From the NCBI GenBank assembly GCA_029962745.1, contig CM057156.1, forward strand, positions 33,486,027 to 33,550,026: DNA of 64,000 nucleotides, read 5' to 3'. The stretch's first letter is position 1. Every line of letters starts with the position of its first letter. The position numbers were made by a program, and so were the translations under genes. The stretch comes from Echinometra lucunter. Taxonomy: Eukaryota > Echinodermata > Echinoidea > Camarodonta > Echinometridae. Below are positions 25,293-38,079 of the stretch, piece after piece. A model generated the notes under the pieces. That model saw only the letters and a list, made by a program, of their open reading frames with translations, did not search any database and had not been told where the DNA came from.

Positions 25293-26479
25293 CTGCACAT
25301 GTAATGTGTCCATTTTGATTGTGTCAATATTTTGTGTTTGATGTGAAAAGTTTTTTAAAGGAAAATAAACACTAAAATCCTTAAATAGGCACCACGATAC
25401 AAAGTTTGAAATAACTGTTTATCCAAGCAAATTGGCAGCTTCTTAACTTTTCAACAGACTTTCTGTTGATTTAGACTCATTACAGATCACATGACTGTAG
25501 AAAATGTGGCAATAACAAGAAAAGTACTGTTGCCCATTTGAAAAAGAAAAGCTGATCGAATAAAGCTTTGAATAGTTCCTGTCATGAATGAGTTAACATC
25601 AGGAAGACAAACCCCTGAGATTCAAGTCAAACTCAGCAAACATTGAAGACAGAGTCAACAATAACTAATGAATTAAAATCCAATACATAAAACATATTCC
25701 ATGGATAAAGCTTTTATTCAAAATGAAACCTGCTCTAGTGGGCCAATCACCTGTCTATTAAACCACAATTTTGGTTTCCCTGGAACAGTTTTTCGTTTTG
25801 AAACATGTATTACAGGATACATTAAGATCACCTGCTCATATAAAGACCATTTTCATGTCTCTCTTGAGCAATCTATATATTCCAGTACATGTTTCACTGT
25901 ACAACAAGCCACAATTGGAAAATAACTGAAAATGCTGTTATTTTTCCCATGATTAAATTTTTGCACTGAGCGACCCATGAACATATTCGCTGGTTCTTAA
26001 ATTCGCACTGCACAATTATTCATTTGCAAAAGTGCAAGATTTGATTTGATACTTCAATGCATATGACATCATGCCAGTATTTTCACAAATTCTAGAATTT
26101 GCACTTGCAAATGAATGTACTAAAAATATTTCTGATCTACAGTATTCAAATTAAATACAGCATAACAAGGAAAAGGGTCTGAATGGAAAGACAAAGCACA
26201 TCCCATGACAACATCAAACAAAGTCCTATGTATGCAACACTCACTTTCACCTTCTAAAAACAAAATTCTTTCATTGTTTTCACTGTATATCAGAACAACC
26301 TGTGAAGCAATGGCTTTCATATCATAAATGATTGTGAAGAATATGGATCAATAGATGGTTTCGCATTAACGGTAAAATATACATACATGGTATATTGAGA
26401 TGGGATGTACAATACCATCCAATGAATAATAAAAACATTGATCATTTCAAGGGTACGGTATGGTTCTCACAAAACTGAG

Positions 26480-26775
26480 TATCTAATCTAAATGATTAAA
26501 AGTCAAATTGAATGTCCTGTACAGCTGAATATAGGGAAAATATATCATCAGTTGAAGAGTGTAACCCTCAATTTCAATATACCACTTTAATATCACTCTG
26601 AATATCCAATCAACATGATGAAAAGTCAATGTGAATGTCTCATACAAAGTGATTATAAACAAAATATATTATTAACCACATGTAAAGGGTCAACTCCCAA
26701 ATACAATTTTCATTCATCTTTACATAACATTGACTAATTTCTATGATTAAAAGTCAATGTGCATGTATATAGCAC
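26480..26775. repeat. ~125-bp degenerate tandem repeat
   Basis: The anchor GATTAAAAGTCAA (or GATGAAAAGTCAA) occurs at 26494, 26617 and 26744, each followed by a T-G-(A/C)ATGT-type segment and, in the first two, TATATCATCAGTTG / TATATTATTAACCA. Two full copies and a partial third. Confidence 0.6.
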
Positions 26776-26975
26776 AGAAGGAGAAGCCAAGGTCTACCTG
26801 GTCTCAACATAATCCTCTACTGGCTGAATAGCCATACATATTCATATGAAGCACAGATGAATAAGGTAGGTGCCGGTGTAGGAACGGAGTATGTCCAACC
26901 TGTATAATACGTCTGCAGACAAAATCGCGTGGAGCCATCACAGGAATTCTTGGCCACGGACAGAACTCCCTAACA

Positions 26976-27205
26976 GAATATACGTCTATGGCGTGCCGTG
27001 TGTCCCATAAAGGCGATAAACTCAGTTTTTCGCCGATAAACTAAGTTTATCACTTGAAAAACTCAGTTCATCGTGAAAACATCATGATAAACTGAGTTTT
27101 TCAAGTGATAAAAACTGAGTTTATCATTGATAAACTGAGTTTTTCGAGTGATAAACTGAGTTTATCGCCTTAATGGAACAAATGGCGCGCCATATGTATA
27201 TCCGC
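26976..27205. mobile_element. Foldback element with GATAAACTGAGTTT repeats
   Basis: Outer inverted arms of ~50 bp: GAATATACGTCTATGGCG and, on the other side, CGCCATATGTATATCC; then GTGTCCCATAAAGGCGATAA against TTATCGCCTTAATGGAAC. The ~160-bp interior consists almost wholly of GATAAACTGAGTTT(TTC) and its inverse (AAACTCAGTTTTTC), at least eight near-copies. Many units are themselves close to palindromic (GATAAACTGAGTTTATC). No ORF. Confidence 0.8.
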
Positions 27206-27623
27206 TTTGAATGCAGATGAAAATTCCTCAAATGGCCGAGGGGAATTGGTCTGGGAACACAGATTCGACGGGGGACGTATTTTCCACCTACACTGCTGTT
27301 CATCATACCCCAATGCATCCTCTCTGTTAACACTCAAGATTTTTATGCCATGATGCACTTTACTCTTCCAGATCCATGCTCCATTCATCATGCTGTACTG
27401 GATTCTAACAGAATACATGTCTGAATACCAATGTTTGATCAATATCCACATCCGACTTGATTTGATCCTATTTGTCAGATGTCAACTCTCAATACATTAA
27501 AGTATAAGATATACATTGCAAAGCTGCATGATTATGCACTTTCCTTTTCCCGATTTTTTTTACCCCTTCGTGCTACATGTATATAAGCCAGAAGGCAACT
27601 CAATGCTCTTTTTCAATGTTAAA

Positions 27624-28003
27624 GATGTTCTATTTGCCATGCTAACATTAATTCATTCATGGGTTTGAGACAAGCAAACATTTGACTTGTGCCATAAGAT
27701 GGAATCAAACTAGGAGGAACGTACAATATAATTACAAAATGAAACTATACTGGTACATATCAAAAGCTGATTATTATTCACCAGTAATGATGATTAAATA
27801 TTGCAGATGTTTTATTTCCCAAGCTAAAATTGATCTATTCATATGTTTAGGACAAGCAAACATTTTAACAAATATAATTTTATCACTCTTGACTTGTGCC
27901 ATAAGGTGAAATCAAACAAGGAGGAAAGTACAATGTAAGTGCAATACAAAAATATACTGGTACATATCAATTGCTGATTATTATTTATCAAAAGTGATGA
28001 TTA
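27624..28003. repeat. ~180-200-bp tandem duplication
   Basis: Two copies, starting GATGTTCTATTT (27624) and GATGTTTTATTT (27806). Both carry GACAAGCAAACATTT, GACTTGTGCCATAAG, ACTGGTACATATCAA and GCTGATTATTATT in the same order. The second copy has a ~25-bp AT-rich insertion. Confidence 0.75.
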
Positions 28004-29412
28004 GCAGCACACATAAATATATTGATACACATGTATCATGCTTGTGATGTTTGCAACTCTTTATAATGAAAGAATATAGTAGTTTGAGTACATCTTCAAG
28101 ACATCAAAAGATATGTAGCTACATGTGGAGAGAAAATTACCATTACAGAAAATAAACCTACAGTTCATGATACTATAACATTTTCAAATTAGCACTGTTA
28201 AAAAAAAAAAATGAACCAAACTTTTTCTCATAAAGCAACAGCATAAGTAAAGAACTGAAATCAGCAACTAATGGAAATATAAAATAGCGTTCAAATGAAA
28301 TGGTGTTAGAAAAGCCTTAAAGTACAAAGGTTCTTGTACTACAAAATGATGTGTGTAGGTGGCCTTGCATTGCCATACAGCGAGCCATCTGCTCCTGCTG
28401 ACTTTCCAAATCAACATGAATTCATCGTTACCTGGCAGCTTACTCCACCATCTCCGACTATTGTCTGAAGAAAAGTACTTGACCATGGTACTGACCAGCT
28501 GATTACACTGACCATTCAAACAAGCCAATGTCCAATTCAACAAAACCTCAGGCACAAGAGATACAATCCTCATCCATTAGTCCCATCAATAACAATTCAT
28601 GTTTGTCCGTCTGAATCTACATGTATTCTGTAGCCTCTATGGTATTAATGATCAACAAAAACCTCCAGTCACATTGTCAGTCACACAGAACTTGGAATGC
28701 CAGCAGGAAGTAATGTTGACGAAGGGCCTCCCGTCGTCAGAGGCGGGGTATTTATAGCCGTGACAACGCAACCCAAGCTGGAGTGTCTTTGGTGGAGGTA
28801 ATTGGTAGGGGAGAATAATGAATATTTCATGGAGAGGTGTCATGAGGAGAGATGAAATGAAAAGTGATAGTGAATGAAACACGTTGTAAAATGATAATTA
28901 AGTTAAGTGGGGAGAAGATTTATAGCAATAGTAAGAGTAGGTTTTCAAGGGTTTACTGCCATGGAATGAGTGGATTATACAATCAAATGATTAGATTAAT
29001 TGGCTTTAATGGGAGCTTCACTGCTATATATATATATACAACGTGACAAAAGCACGCACACCCAAAACCTGTCTGTTAATAATTGGTATTAAATGTAAAC
29101 AAACTCTGAAAGCTTTCCATTTCATAATTGCTTGTCCAATAAATGATGGCATTTTCACATGCTGGAGAAGACGTACATGCACTTTAAATACCAATCAATA
29201 CAAAGTTAGTGAAATTTTACACTTTACACTATCAGCGAAGGATATGTACTCCTTACAGATTAAACTTTCATAGCATGAAATCAAATGGGGCAATCCCCTT
29301 TCCCCTCCAAACTAAGAAATAATGCACATATTCCAATAAAGCAACCTAGATATGAAGTTAAATTCCTACGATGGTAGGGTACATCTCATACTACCCATTA
29401 TAGGCTATAATT
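28004..29412. other. No gene recognised
   Basis: Non-coding, AT-rich sequence. Frames at 28268-28573 and 28652-28882 (minus) have no recognisable domain or supportive splice structure. Confidence 0.5.
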
Positions 29413-29457
29413 ATACTCATCATCACCACCACTACCACCACCTCCACCATCATCACC

Positions 29458-29491
<34 letters not shown>

Positions 29492-29772
29492 CTATCATCA
29501 TCACCATCATCACCATTATCATCATCATCACTATCATCATCATCACCATCATCATCACTATTATCATCATCATCCTCACTACCATCATCATCATAATCAC
29601 AATCATCATCATAATCACCATCATCATAATCACCATCATCACCACCATCATCATAATCACCATCATATTGGATCATAATCACCATCATCATCATCACCAT
29701 CATCACCACCATCACTACCATCATCATCATCATCATCACCATCATCACTACCATCATCATCATCATCATCCA
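29413..29772. repeat. Compound ATC/ACC trinucleotide microsatellite (~360 bp)
   Basis: Almost uninterrupted CAT/CAC (plus strand) trinucleotides with scattered AAT units and one TTGGATC interruption near 29668. It produces His-rich frames on the plus strand and Met/Val- or Asp-rich frames on the minus strand; none is a gene. Possible H-DNA-like or slippage-prone tract. Confidence 0.95.
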
Positions 29773-31067
29773 TTCAGCAGCCCAAGGTTGAATCCAACTG
29801 TTACTATGACAACAGTATACACAGACCACAAAGATCAATAGCATAGCACTAATGCAGATGAGCTCCTGCTCCTTGCAAATAAGCAAGATCTTTGTCCCCT
29901 AATATTCCCTGTCACTTTTACCTACTTGTACGGGCAAGTGGCACTCTACAAATGAATCATCTTTTGGCATTGTGAATGGCAAATTCTATAATGTACGAGG
30001 TTAAGAGACTTTATATTCATTCAACTGAACCTCCAGAGTACTTGAAATATTAGGCTTGCATATCTTAAAAAGATTAAAATTAATTCCTGTTGGAAATTTT
30101 GATTAATCACTATTTTTTTTTTTATTCATTTATTTATTCTTGGGGGGAGGGGGTTAATTTAGATTTCAAATAGAAAATACCAAGAAATCTTTATGTTTTA
30201 GGGACCAGCTTAGCAAAAAGGTGGCATGAAAAGATGTGTGAAGAACATAAAATGCATACATTGTCTGTATTGCTTGCGTTCCGGACGTGTCATTAGCACC
30301 ACTCCACTTTGCTATGCTATCTTAAAATTCCAATGGGGGGGGGGGGGGGGGATTGTGGGGTATTATTAATCTGCTTTCTCATGTTGTAATTATAATATGT
30401 ATGAAATACCAGCCTTCAGTATGTCTATTCTCATTCAGATCTCAGATATACACTTACATGTACATGTGTATGTAAGCCATCCATCTAACACCACACAGCT
30501 CTGTCATTGACCTTGTATACAAGTGATTGATTTGACTGATAGTCTTCATACTAAACCACATCACAGACTAAATTTTTACAAACATTATGGTACCCAGTAA
30601 AAAGAAAGTGAAAGTCATCTACAAAAGCTCTTTATTCACAATACACATTCCAAAAGTACATTTCCAGTACAAGGGTCAAATCGTTGAACAATGTACAATT
30701 GGCTATTTTCAGACCTTGAGCACTTCAAATGCTTGTAAATTTCCCCTAAAGGAATTATTTTCTAAGTTTCTGGTACCAATGCAAAGGTTATGAGTTGGAC
30801 TTTTAAAAATATATACTTTTATAGAAATTAACTCATTTTCCTAGGAACTAGAGGCCTTCAAAGCTTAAAAAACAGCCAAAATGGCTGTTTTTTGCAAAAT
30901 TTTCATAAAAATAAACATCTCTCCTGCCTTTGAATCCCGTCCCACAGCTCATCCCCTTTTTGTGGGTAACCACACACATGTCCTCAAAAATATCAATGGC
31001 CTTTGAAATGCCTTGATGCAATACCACCCACAAGGGGCAAGCCTAATCGAATTAATGTATAAAAAAG
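29773..31067. other. No gene recognised
   Basis: AT-rich non-coding DNA with a G run near 30336-30351 and a perfect small hairpin, AACAGCCAAAATGGCTGTT, near 30869-30890. Nothing gene-like seen. Confidence 0.5.
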
Positions 31068-34000
31068 GAATGTCTCTGATTGATACTTCTTTGTCTACCA
31101 GCACAAGCTTTATTTAAATATGGATGTTCCCAAAGTTACGTACCTTTAGTGTCCCATAAACCCTATCCATCCCCCCAAAATTGTTGGCCAATTCTCTTTG
31201 GTTGTGGCTTGAGGGCCACTCAAGTAAAATTATACTGGATTTCTGTCAGAGATGTTCGTTCCGTATTTACTGTCACTGCTTTGAGTGTAATGTGTTTCGG
31301 TTGAAATATTGGCCACCTACGTGTCCGAATGAAACATACAAACAAGACTATTCTATATTTGAATGGCATATTGGCTATAAACATTTGTTTCTAGAAGGAT
31401 TTCTGAAAATCACGAACGTCTCGCATAAAATGAACGTCTCTGTTTGAAATCTTTTGCAGGGAATCCCTGCACCGTTTGCGCGCGCACTGCGTATCAATGC
31501 ATTCGCCCGTATCAGCGGGAAGCTCAATCGCCAATATAGATTCAATCTTTGACAGCAGGCCCTAGGAAACTTTCAAAAATCCTGAAAATATAAGTACAAA
31601 AAAAAACTTCACCGAGATTGTTGTTGTGAAAGTGATTGTTACGTGGTGTGAATGGGTTAGTTGCGGCATTAGTTGATACTTTTTGAAGAGGAGGTGTATG
31701 AACTTTGGTTTAAAGCTATTTAGAATGAAGATGGCATGCCTTTGCCGACGTAATTCTTGAAAGTTAACATAGCGAACGTCTCTGTTGAAAACAACAGACG
31801 TCTCTGACCATTATGAAGGTGTCAACAAACACTATCCATTATTGTTTGTAAAGCCTCCTTAGCTGAAATTAACTGTGGCTGATAAAGCACACATAGTTTC
31901 CAAGTATTTATAATATGATTTAGAAATAATTGCTGTAAGAAAAATAAGAAATTCAGATGTTTGAATCCGATGAAAACACAAAATCGGACTTAAAATATCA
32001 CTTTGATAGTCTGTAAAAGTGGTGCAAACTAGTTGACAGTGCAGAAACCAATTTCTAAGGTTAGTATTAAATGTATACACTTAAATTATTTAATTACTTT
32101 AACAATATGTTGCAAAATTTTTGTGCTAGATCTATTGATGAGGATTATGTCGTTTTTGTCAGAGACGTTCGCGTGTAAATAAATTTTCATTGGCGGAACT
32201 ATATTGCGAGCCTGTACAAACTAACTGGTGTGTTTAATTACAACCCATTACCATCCCAGTTCATAAGCTATGTCAGTTTCTTGTTTAAATGTCTGTCATT
32301 TTGTATTATGGGTCAAAATTATTTTTGTCATAGACGTTCTTTTGGCACAAATTGTAAAAATTTTATATTTTTCTGTTGGGGTACCATCTCCGTATGTTCA
32401 CAGTATATGCCCCTTATGCATTAACACCTTTTTGGTTACTTTCTAAGAAAAAACGAAGATGATGATTTTTGGATATCAATCAGAGACGTTCATTTTTGCC
32501 ATAATAGGTCCTTTGGGAGAGATAATAATGATTGCATCGCTATTATCATCACCAATCATATCCTACAGTGACTTGTGAAGAGCATGTGAAGACCCAGAAA
32601 AGATTCAGTGAAAAGAAAAGTCGCGCCTAGATCCAATCAGAATATGAAGAAAGGCAGAAAAAAATTAATGGGTGAAAAGGAATACAAGGTTAAGAGGGCC
32701 AAGCAACGGGCCGAGTCACGAGTCCGGTGCTGGAAAAGTTACACTGCAGCTCAAAAAGAAGCGCATCGAGCCAAATAGAGAATAAGGGTTTCAAGTTTAG
32801 GCACCGCCAACACTTTAAAGATATTGGAGAATGGTATCAACCTTTTATTTCTACAGCCACAACCTCGTCTGCACTTGCCATACCTGCAACCACCAACACC
32901 ACTCCAAAATATGCAGGATGAAGCAAATCCACCAACTAGCGAGTAAGATTAAAAAGTTATAATGCTGTGAAATTTGCATAAAACAAAGAAGAAAAGGTTG
33001 ACTATTGTGAGTTGCAAACGCAGTAATTGTGATACTCATGAATATTCACGAGTTGGTTTTTTTAACATTTAAAAATCATTATATAATTCCTTGATGTTTT
33101 AAGAAATGTTTGTTTAAAATACAAAATCTGTGTTTTAAACAACATTGTTTGAATTTTAAGCATCATACTTTATATTTTAAACAACTTTGTTTTAAGCAGC
33201 ACAAATTTGAACATCGCTTTTATTAAAGTGTAATAAAATGATAGACTACTCCCCCTTATGTGATTTCATAACTGAATATGAATTAATGTGTTTATAATAA
33301 ATGTGTTACGTTGCAAAATGTATCTACCATGTTTTTTCCTTAACGTAACTTTATCATTAAAGGTTGCTTATCATTGACAGGGTGTGAATAAGTACATTCT
33401 TGGACGTGGCACAGAGCCGACGAATGAAACTCGATCAGGGGTACTTCGATCTGATTTTATGGAAGTAATGTTGAGGTCAAAAAGGCGATATAACTGTGTG
33501 TTTCTCTCTTGTATTGCAGGATAGGGGTATTGCTACATAAATGTCATTAACTGTGTTAAAAATGCAGTTTAAGTGTTGCGTCTGCATATTAATTTGTAAT
33601 GATGTTAAAAATTTTAAATTCTCTATAAAGAGTGAGGTATATGAGAGGATGATTATTTTCAGAAGTACTTATTTTTAACTGTTTACGACGGATTAAAAAC
33701 TTGTTTCATTGAGAAAAGTGTTCTTCAATAAGCGGCAATAATTAGAGACTGTATACTTGAAAACATTGCTTATAACGAACGTCTCTGAATGAAAACAGAA
33801 CGTCCCTGATTAAAACAAGGCTCTCTTTCATGTGCCACTGAGGTCTATATGGTTCTCTGTGAGAGCACTGTGTATATAATCCAGTCCTCCCATCTCTTGA
33901 TCTTAACATACTGAAAGAGCAACTCAGTCTGACGTGTTTTTGGAGAATGAGAGAGAAGTGACGAAAGAGTTTTGGAAAGGTGCTGTGATTGGAAAAAATT

Positions 34001-34190
34001 ATACACTGTTTGGTCCAACTTCAGTGCTCTGCCACTTGTTTTAGCTTTATAAACGAAATCTTAAGTTTTTCCCATAGAGATGAAAACTCCCATACAATCC
34101 CTAGCCGCACAAATGACTTCCCTCCAATGAAACATTTACCATATGTAAGAACATCTAATGATAATCTACGTTTTTAAATCAGAGACGTTT
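31068..34190. other. Array of scattered GAACGTCTCTG / CAGAGACGTTC words
   Basis: At least 12 near-copies of one 11-mer in 3.1 kb. GAACGTCTCTG orientation: 31068 (GAATGTCTCTG), 31414 (ending CG), 31432, 31774, 31796 (AGACGTCTCTG), 33777, 33799 (one mismatch). CAGAGACGTTC orientation: 31247 (one mismatch), 32160, 32329 (CATAGACGTTC), 32481, 34180 (last base T). Flanking bases are partly shared (TTTTGTCAGAGACGTTCG; CTCTGAATGAAAA). Two pairs are spaced 22 bp apart. A broken ORF lies near the centre (32644-32946). I could not find terminal inverted repeats, so ends are the outermost motif copies. Probably a non-autonomous or decayed transposon. Confidence 0.6.
32644..32946 (+). pseudogene. Broken ORF inside the GAACGTCTCTG array
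   Basis: From an ATG at 32644 the frame reads a Lys/Arg-rich segment (MKKGRKKLMGEKEYKVKRAK, then QRAESRVRCWKSY and AAQKEAHRAK) to an in-frame TAG. It then continues as RIRVSSLGTANTLKILENG..., becomes Pro/Gln-rich (QPQPRLHLPYLQPPTPLQ) and ends QDEANPPTSE then TAA. The total is 101 codons with one internal stop. Just upstream, another frame reads KTQKRFSEKKSRA, suggesting a frameshifted N-terminal part. The basic, helical character could be a DNA-binding protein. GA|GTAAGATT at the end could instead be a splice donor. I do not recognise the family. Confidence 0.35.
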
Positions 34191-35946
34191 GGCAGTTGGA
34201 CATGGTTTCCTTCTACCGTGAATAAAAAATGGAACCGCTGGGAAAATCCCAGTATAATCGGGTGTGTATGGAAGCTGAAAGAAAGGGCTACTAGCTGAAA
34301 ATGGTTTTTAATTTCAATTCTGAATTTTTAATTTTGGCCGTTTTTGGCCCCAATTGTACATCGTTCAACGTTTTCACCCACAAATGGAACTCTTCTGAAA
34401 CTGTGTACGAAGGCATTATCAACTTATTGTGTAGGTGGTCCTACCAAGATTACCGCGTACACTCTATAGGCAGTACCTGTTTGATTACCTTAAACCAGTC
34501 TGTAATTTTAGACTACAATACACAGTCCACCAAACATTTGTATTGTCTTTATATAACCTGCATTTGATTTACAGTTCAATTGATTTATTACACTATATAA
34601 ATGTGTACACACACAAAAAATACACTGGTATATTCATAAACATGACAGAACATCAATCAGGAAAATCACGCTGTTTGCAATATTATATCACTTCAAAGGA
34701 GCAAAGATATGATGTGCATCGATGCATTCTACAAACTCAGGCAGAAATACAATTAAACCATTTATTCATAAAGAAATTTACAATTTAAATTCAGGTCAAT
34801 AACAATGCAACTTTTCTGCCCCATTTTCTTTCCATTCACCACATCATTCTTTCTCGCATACCATCTGCCTCTATTTGCACATTTTTCTTCATTCTCATAT
34901 TTTCTCCTTCATGTCAGGCTACAGAATATCGCTTTCAATGCAGCTTGAATGAAACAATAACAAAGATGATTAGCCTGTATTCAATGATTCATTCATAAAA
35001 TAATCTCATTTACTCTGTTATTGCCTATATCATGCCTATTAACATCATCCATTAAAAGAGAAGTTTGAGTTCTGGAAAGAGGTACAAATAATATATGAGC
35101 TTTTTTATTCTTTCTGTAATTAAGTATATGTATAACATCATAGTAGAAAGGTTCCGCAAAAGGAGTGCTCTTAAATTTGAAATAAGACAAGACGGATGAA
35201 GTGTTTTGACCCAACAGTCAAGCTGGCTTTGTCTGTGATCCTATGCGTGTTTTTTTTTTGGGGGGGGGGAATAAGTTTCTTATCATTACAATGTATGATG
35301 ATTCCTAAATTTTAATTACACACCAGTTCTTATTTCAAACTAATCTACCTTCCTCAGTTGAATGGATACAATTTCTTTCACAATGCTATTGCCTGACTAG
35401 AATTCACCTTCATCTTTAAACTTGGATCTTTTCTGCTTATTATCAGCAGCACATTAGTTTACAATGCTCTACACTACAGTGTAGAATAACATACACCTGT
35501 GCATGTATCTACTAGTATATGCAGCCGAAATTCTATACATGATATACAAACAAACAAACAAAATGTTTACAAAGTGTTGTTTGACAACTCTGATATGATC
35601 TTGACACATACACATCTCTCCTGTACACAAAGAATGTAAATGACGTTTCAATATTTACTCTAATTTGATCCCTGAAAGCAAAAGAATTTACCATCAATTA
35701 GTCACCACACTCGTCAGTTAATGTACATAGTCATGATAAATCAGAGGGTGGGTAAGCAAGATCATCCCATAACTACACTCCATCTACAGGTTTCTCACAG
35801 TGTTTCTTATGACCAGTAACCATAAGAGAAGCATTTGTCTTATTGTTTGAAGTCTAGAATTTTAAGTTTTCATGGACTTTGGACTATATGTATTTGCCAA
35901 GATCAACCTGAAAATTAAACTGCAATTCTTTTTTTAAAAACTCTAA
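34191..35946. other. No gene recognised
   Basis: AT-rich sequence with short frames only (34301-34567, 34435-34788 +) that lack any recognisable motif. A G run lies near 35260. Confidence 0.5.
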
Positions 35947-36617
35947 TGCTACGTTTACACTATGTTCCCTGCGGCCACGGAAGCCCCGTTTGTAGTCTAG
36001 TTCCGGACGTATTTATTCATCGCTTTCCACCTCTCTGTTACATTAATGCTACATAATCATGATAATACACTATACACGATGGCCATGGCAGTCACGTTCC
36101 TTGCAACTGTGGACAAAAACGGGATGGACGTGACACAACGCAAAGGGACAGGATGGGCAAACGTGACAGTCTGTAATTGCCGGGGATGTCCAAATGTCCA
36201 AAATCTCATGGATTTGCCCGAAACGTAGTGCGCTGTGGGACTTTGGACATTTTTGCTTCCCGTCCCAATATGGACCGTCTCCAAGTTTTGTTACGGCTTA
36301 TTACATCCTATCACATTTTGTTGCGGTCCCACTAGGTTTCTCATGCGCACCGTGACTACCATGCCAAATTTTTAGACAGTTTAAAAATCTGGCCCGGCAT
36401 CCCCGGCAGTCACGGACTGTCACGTTTACCCATCCCGTCCCCCTGTGTTGTGTCACGTCCATCCCGTTTGGTCCATGGTTGCAAAAAACGTGACTGCCAT
36501 GGCCGCAGGGAACATAGTATTCATGGCAGTAATGTAAAAGAGATGTGGAGAGCGATAAATAAATACGTCCAGAACTAGACTACAAATAGTTGCCGGGAAC
36601 ATAGTGTTAATGTAGCA
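35947..36617. mobile_element. 671-bp long-inverted-repeat element, TAA duplication
   Basis: Direct TAA flanks (35944-35946 and 36618-36620). Ends are TGCTACGTTTACACTATGTT and, reverse-complemented from the right, TGCTACATTAACACTATGTT. Inverted similarity continues through TTTGTAGTCTAGTTC, GGACGTATTTATT, GGCCATGGCAGTCACG and GGGATGGACGTGACACAAC towards the centre, so most of the element folds on itself. A TAA/TWA 3-bp duplication is typical of PIF/Harbinger MITEs. Overlapping short frames on both strands come from the palindrome. Confidence 0.8.
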
Positions 36618-38079
36618 TAACAGGGGAATCTAGAGGTACATGTATGATCTCAGTAATCTTATTGTCTTCTGTTAACTGTAACTCCTATAGCTCCACACTC
36701 ACTTTTTTGGTAGGGGGTCTAGGTTGAAACTCTGGGCTCTGCATGTTGCACAATTAAAATTGCTCCAGGTTTGAGGGGGAGGAGGGGGGGGGGGGTCATG
36801 GGTCCCAGACAGCTGTTAGTGTCAAACCCTGCCTATAATCACAAAACCTTACTTCAAGGTACATGTACACAGGCTTTTAAAGTACACTAGCATGCAAAAT
36901 GTTAAATACAGTCACATTGCACCCATATTCCCTGATCCAGATGAGTTTCATCATGTCTATTTTTGTTCGACCAGGACCTTCAGGATGCTCGGAGTTAAAA
37001 TGAGTAGCACAATACCACACAGGAAGCTGTATTCAATTTCACTTTGCACTTTATGGCTTAGAATAATTTTGAGTTGCGTGGAGTGGTAATCATATCCATG
37101 CACATTTAAGATTCATGATTAATTCATAGTGGTAAAGAGATCAAGATTCGCAAATACCGTAATTCATAGTGTATGATGTATGAATAATTCAAATGATACA
37201 TAACAGGCATACAGGTGTACTCAAGATCCTGAACTATGCATAGAGTATTGTTATATCACATATAAATTCACAGTTCAGTTTCAAGAATAAGTCATAGTGG
37301 TAATGAGATACAAGAATCATAAATAACTGTACTTCTACTTTACTGAAAAGTACCATTTTCTGAACTTACACAAAACTGACATCTGTACCCTCAAGCTTGG
37401 CTCAATCACCAATGGAATATTCCTCCTTAAATTTATCAAAAACTTTTAGAGTTTCCATACACATTCAGAGAGAAGAATAGGAAGACAGTATGCACATTCA
37501 GAGAGAAGAATAGGAAGACAGTATGCACAAGTTACACTATGCAGTTGTACAGTGTTTGGAACAGGTTGATCCCTTATTTAAGGGACTTCGCATAGTTTGT
37601 TCTCTTTTCCCCATTCCTGGCAAAAGAGCACCCAAGTTTTTTATGAATCACAAATACTGCATAGCTGTGATGAATCACCACCCACTGAGCGTAAACCATT
37701 TGAAAGGAACAAGGCAATTTGCATGGTACATGACCGACAATTGGAACTCATTCTAATGTGAAACGAGTGCTCTGAACAGGTTACAAGTCTTAAGATGACA
37801 GAGTAAACAATCATTTAGTATGTTTGATTTACAGTGAATGCATGATATACATCAGGCTTAGTGTGAAATAAAAGATGTAGCTCTATGATTGACAAAAACA
37901 TTTACAAACACTAGAAGTCAATAGCAAATGATATGAGATCTTCTATTCAAAAGGTATTTGACTTGGAGATTTGGTGGCATACCAGCAAAAACTGATTATG
38001 TTTTAGTGTAGGCTTAAATTCATTTATGATTAGTTTTTATTCACCAAGGATTGTCCTCTTCCTGCAGACCCTGCATTTA
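36618..38079. other. No gene recognised
   Basis: Non-coding, with a G run near 36783-36796 and a perfect 33-bp tandem duplication listed separately. Confidence 0.5.
37460..37526. repeat. Perfect 33-bp tandem duplication
   Basis: The unit ACATTCAGAGAGAAGAATAG... runs to ...GACAGTATGC and is present twice without a mismatch, starting at 37461 and 37494. Recent duplication. Confidence 0.9.

Noticed and set aside
29352..29886. Long His-rich, Met/Val-rich and Asp-rich open frames on both strands
   Set aside because: All three are readings of the ATC/ACC microsatellite; no unique coding sequence or splice support.
33989..34177. Frame resembling the end of a retroelement protein
   Set aside because: The residues do not match the W-N-x-L-P type pattern well enough; similarity is too weak to call.
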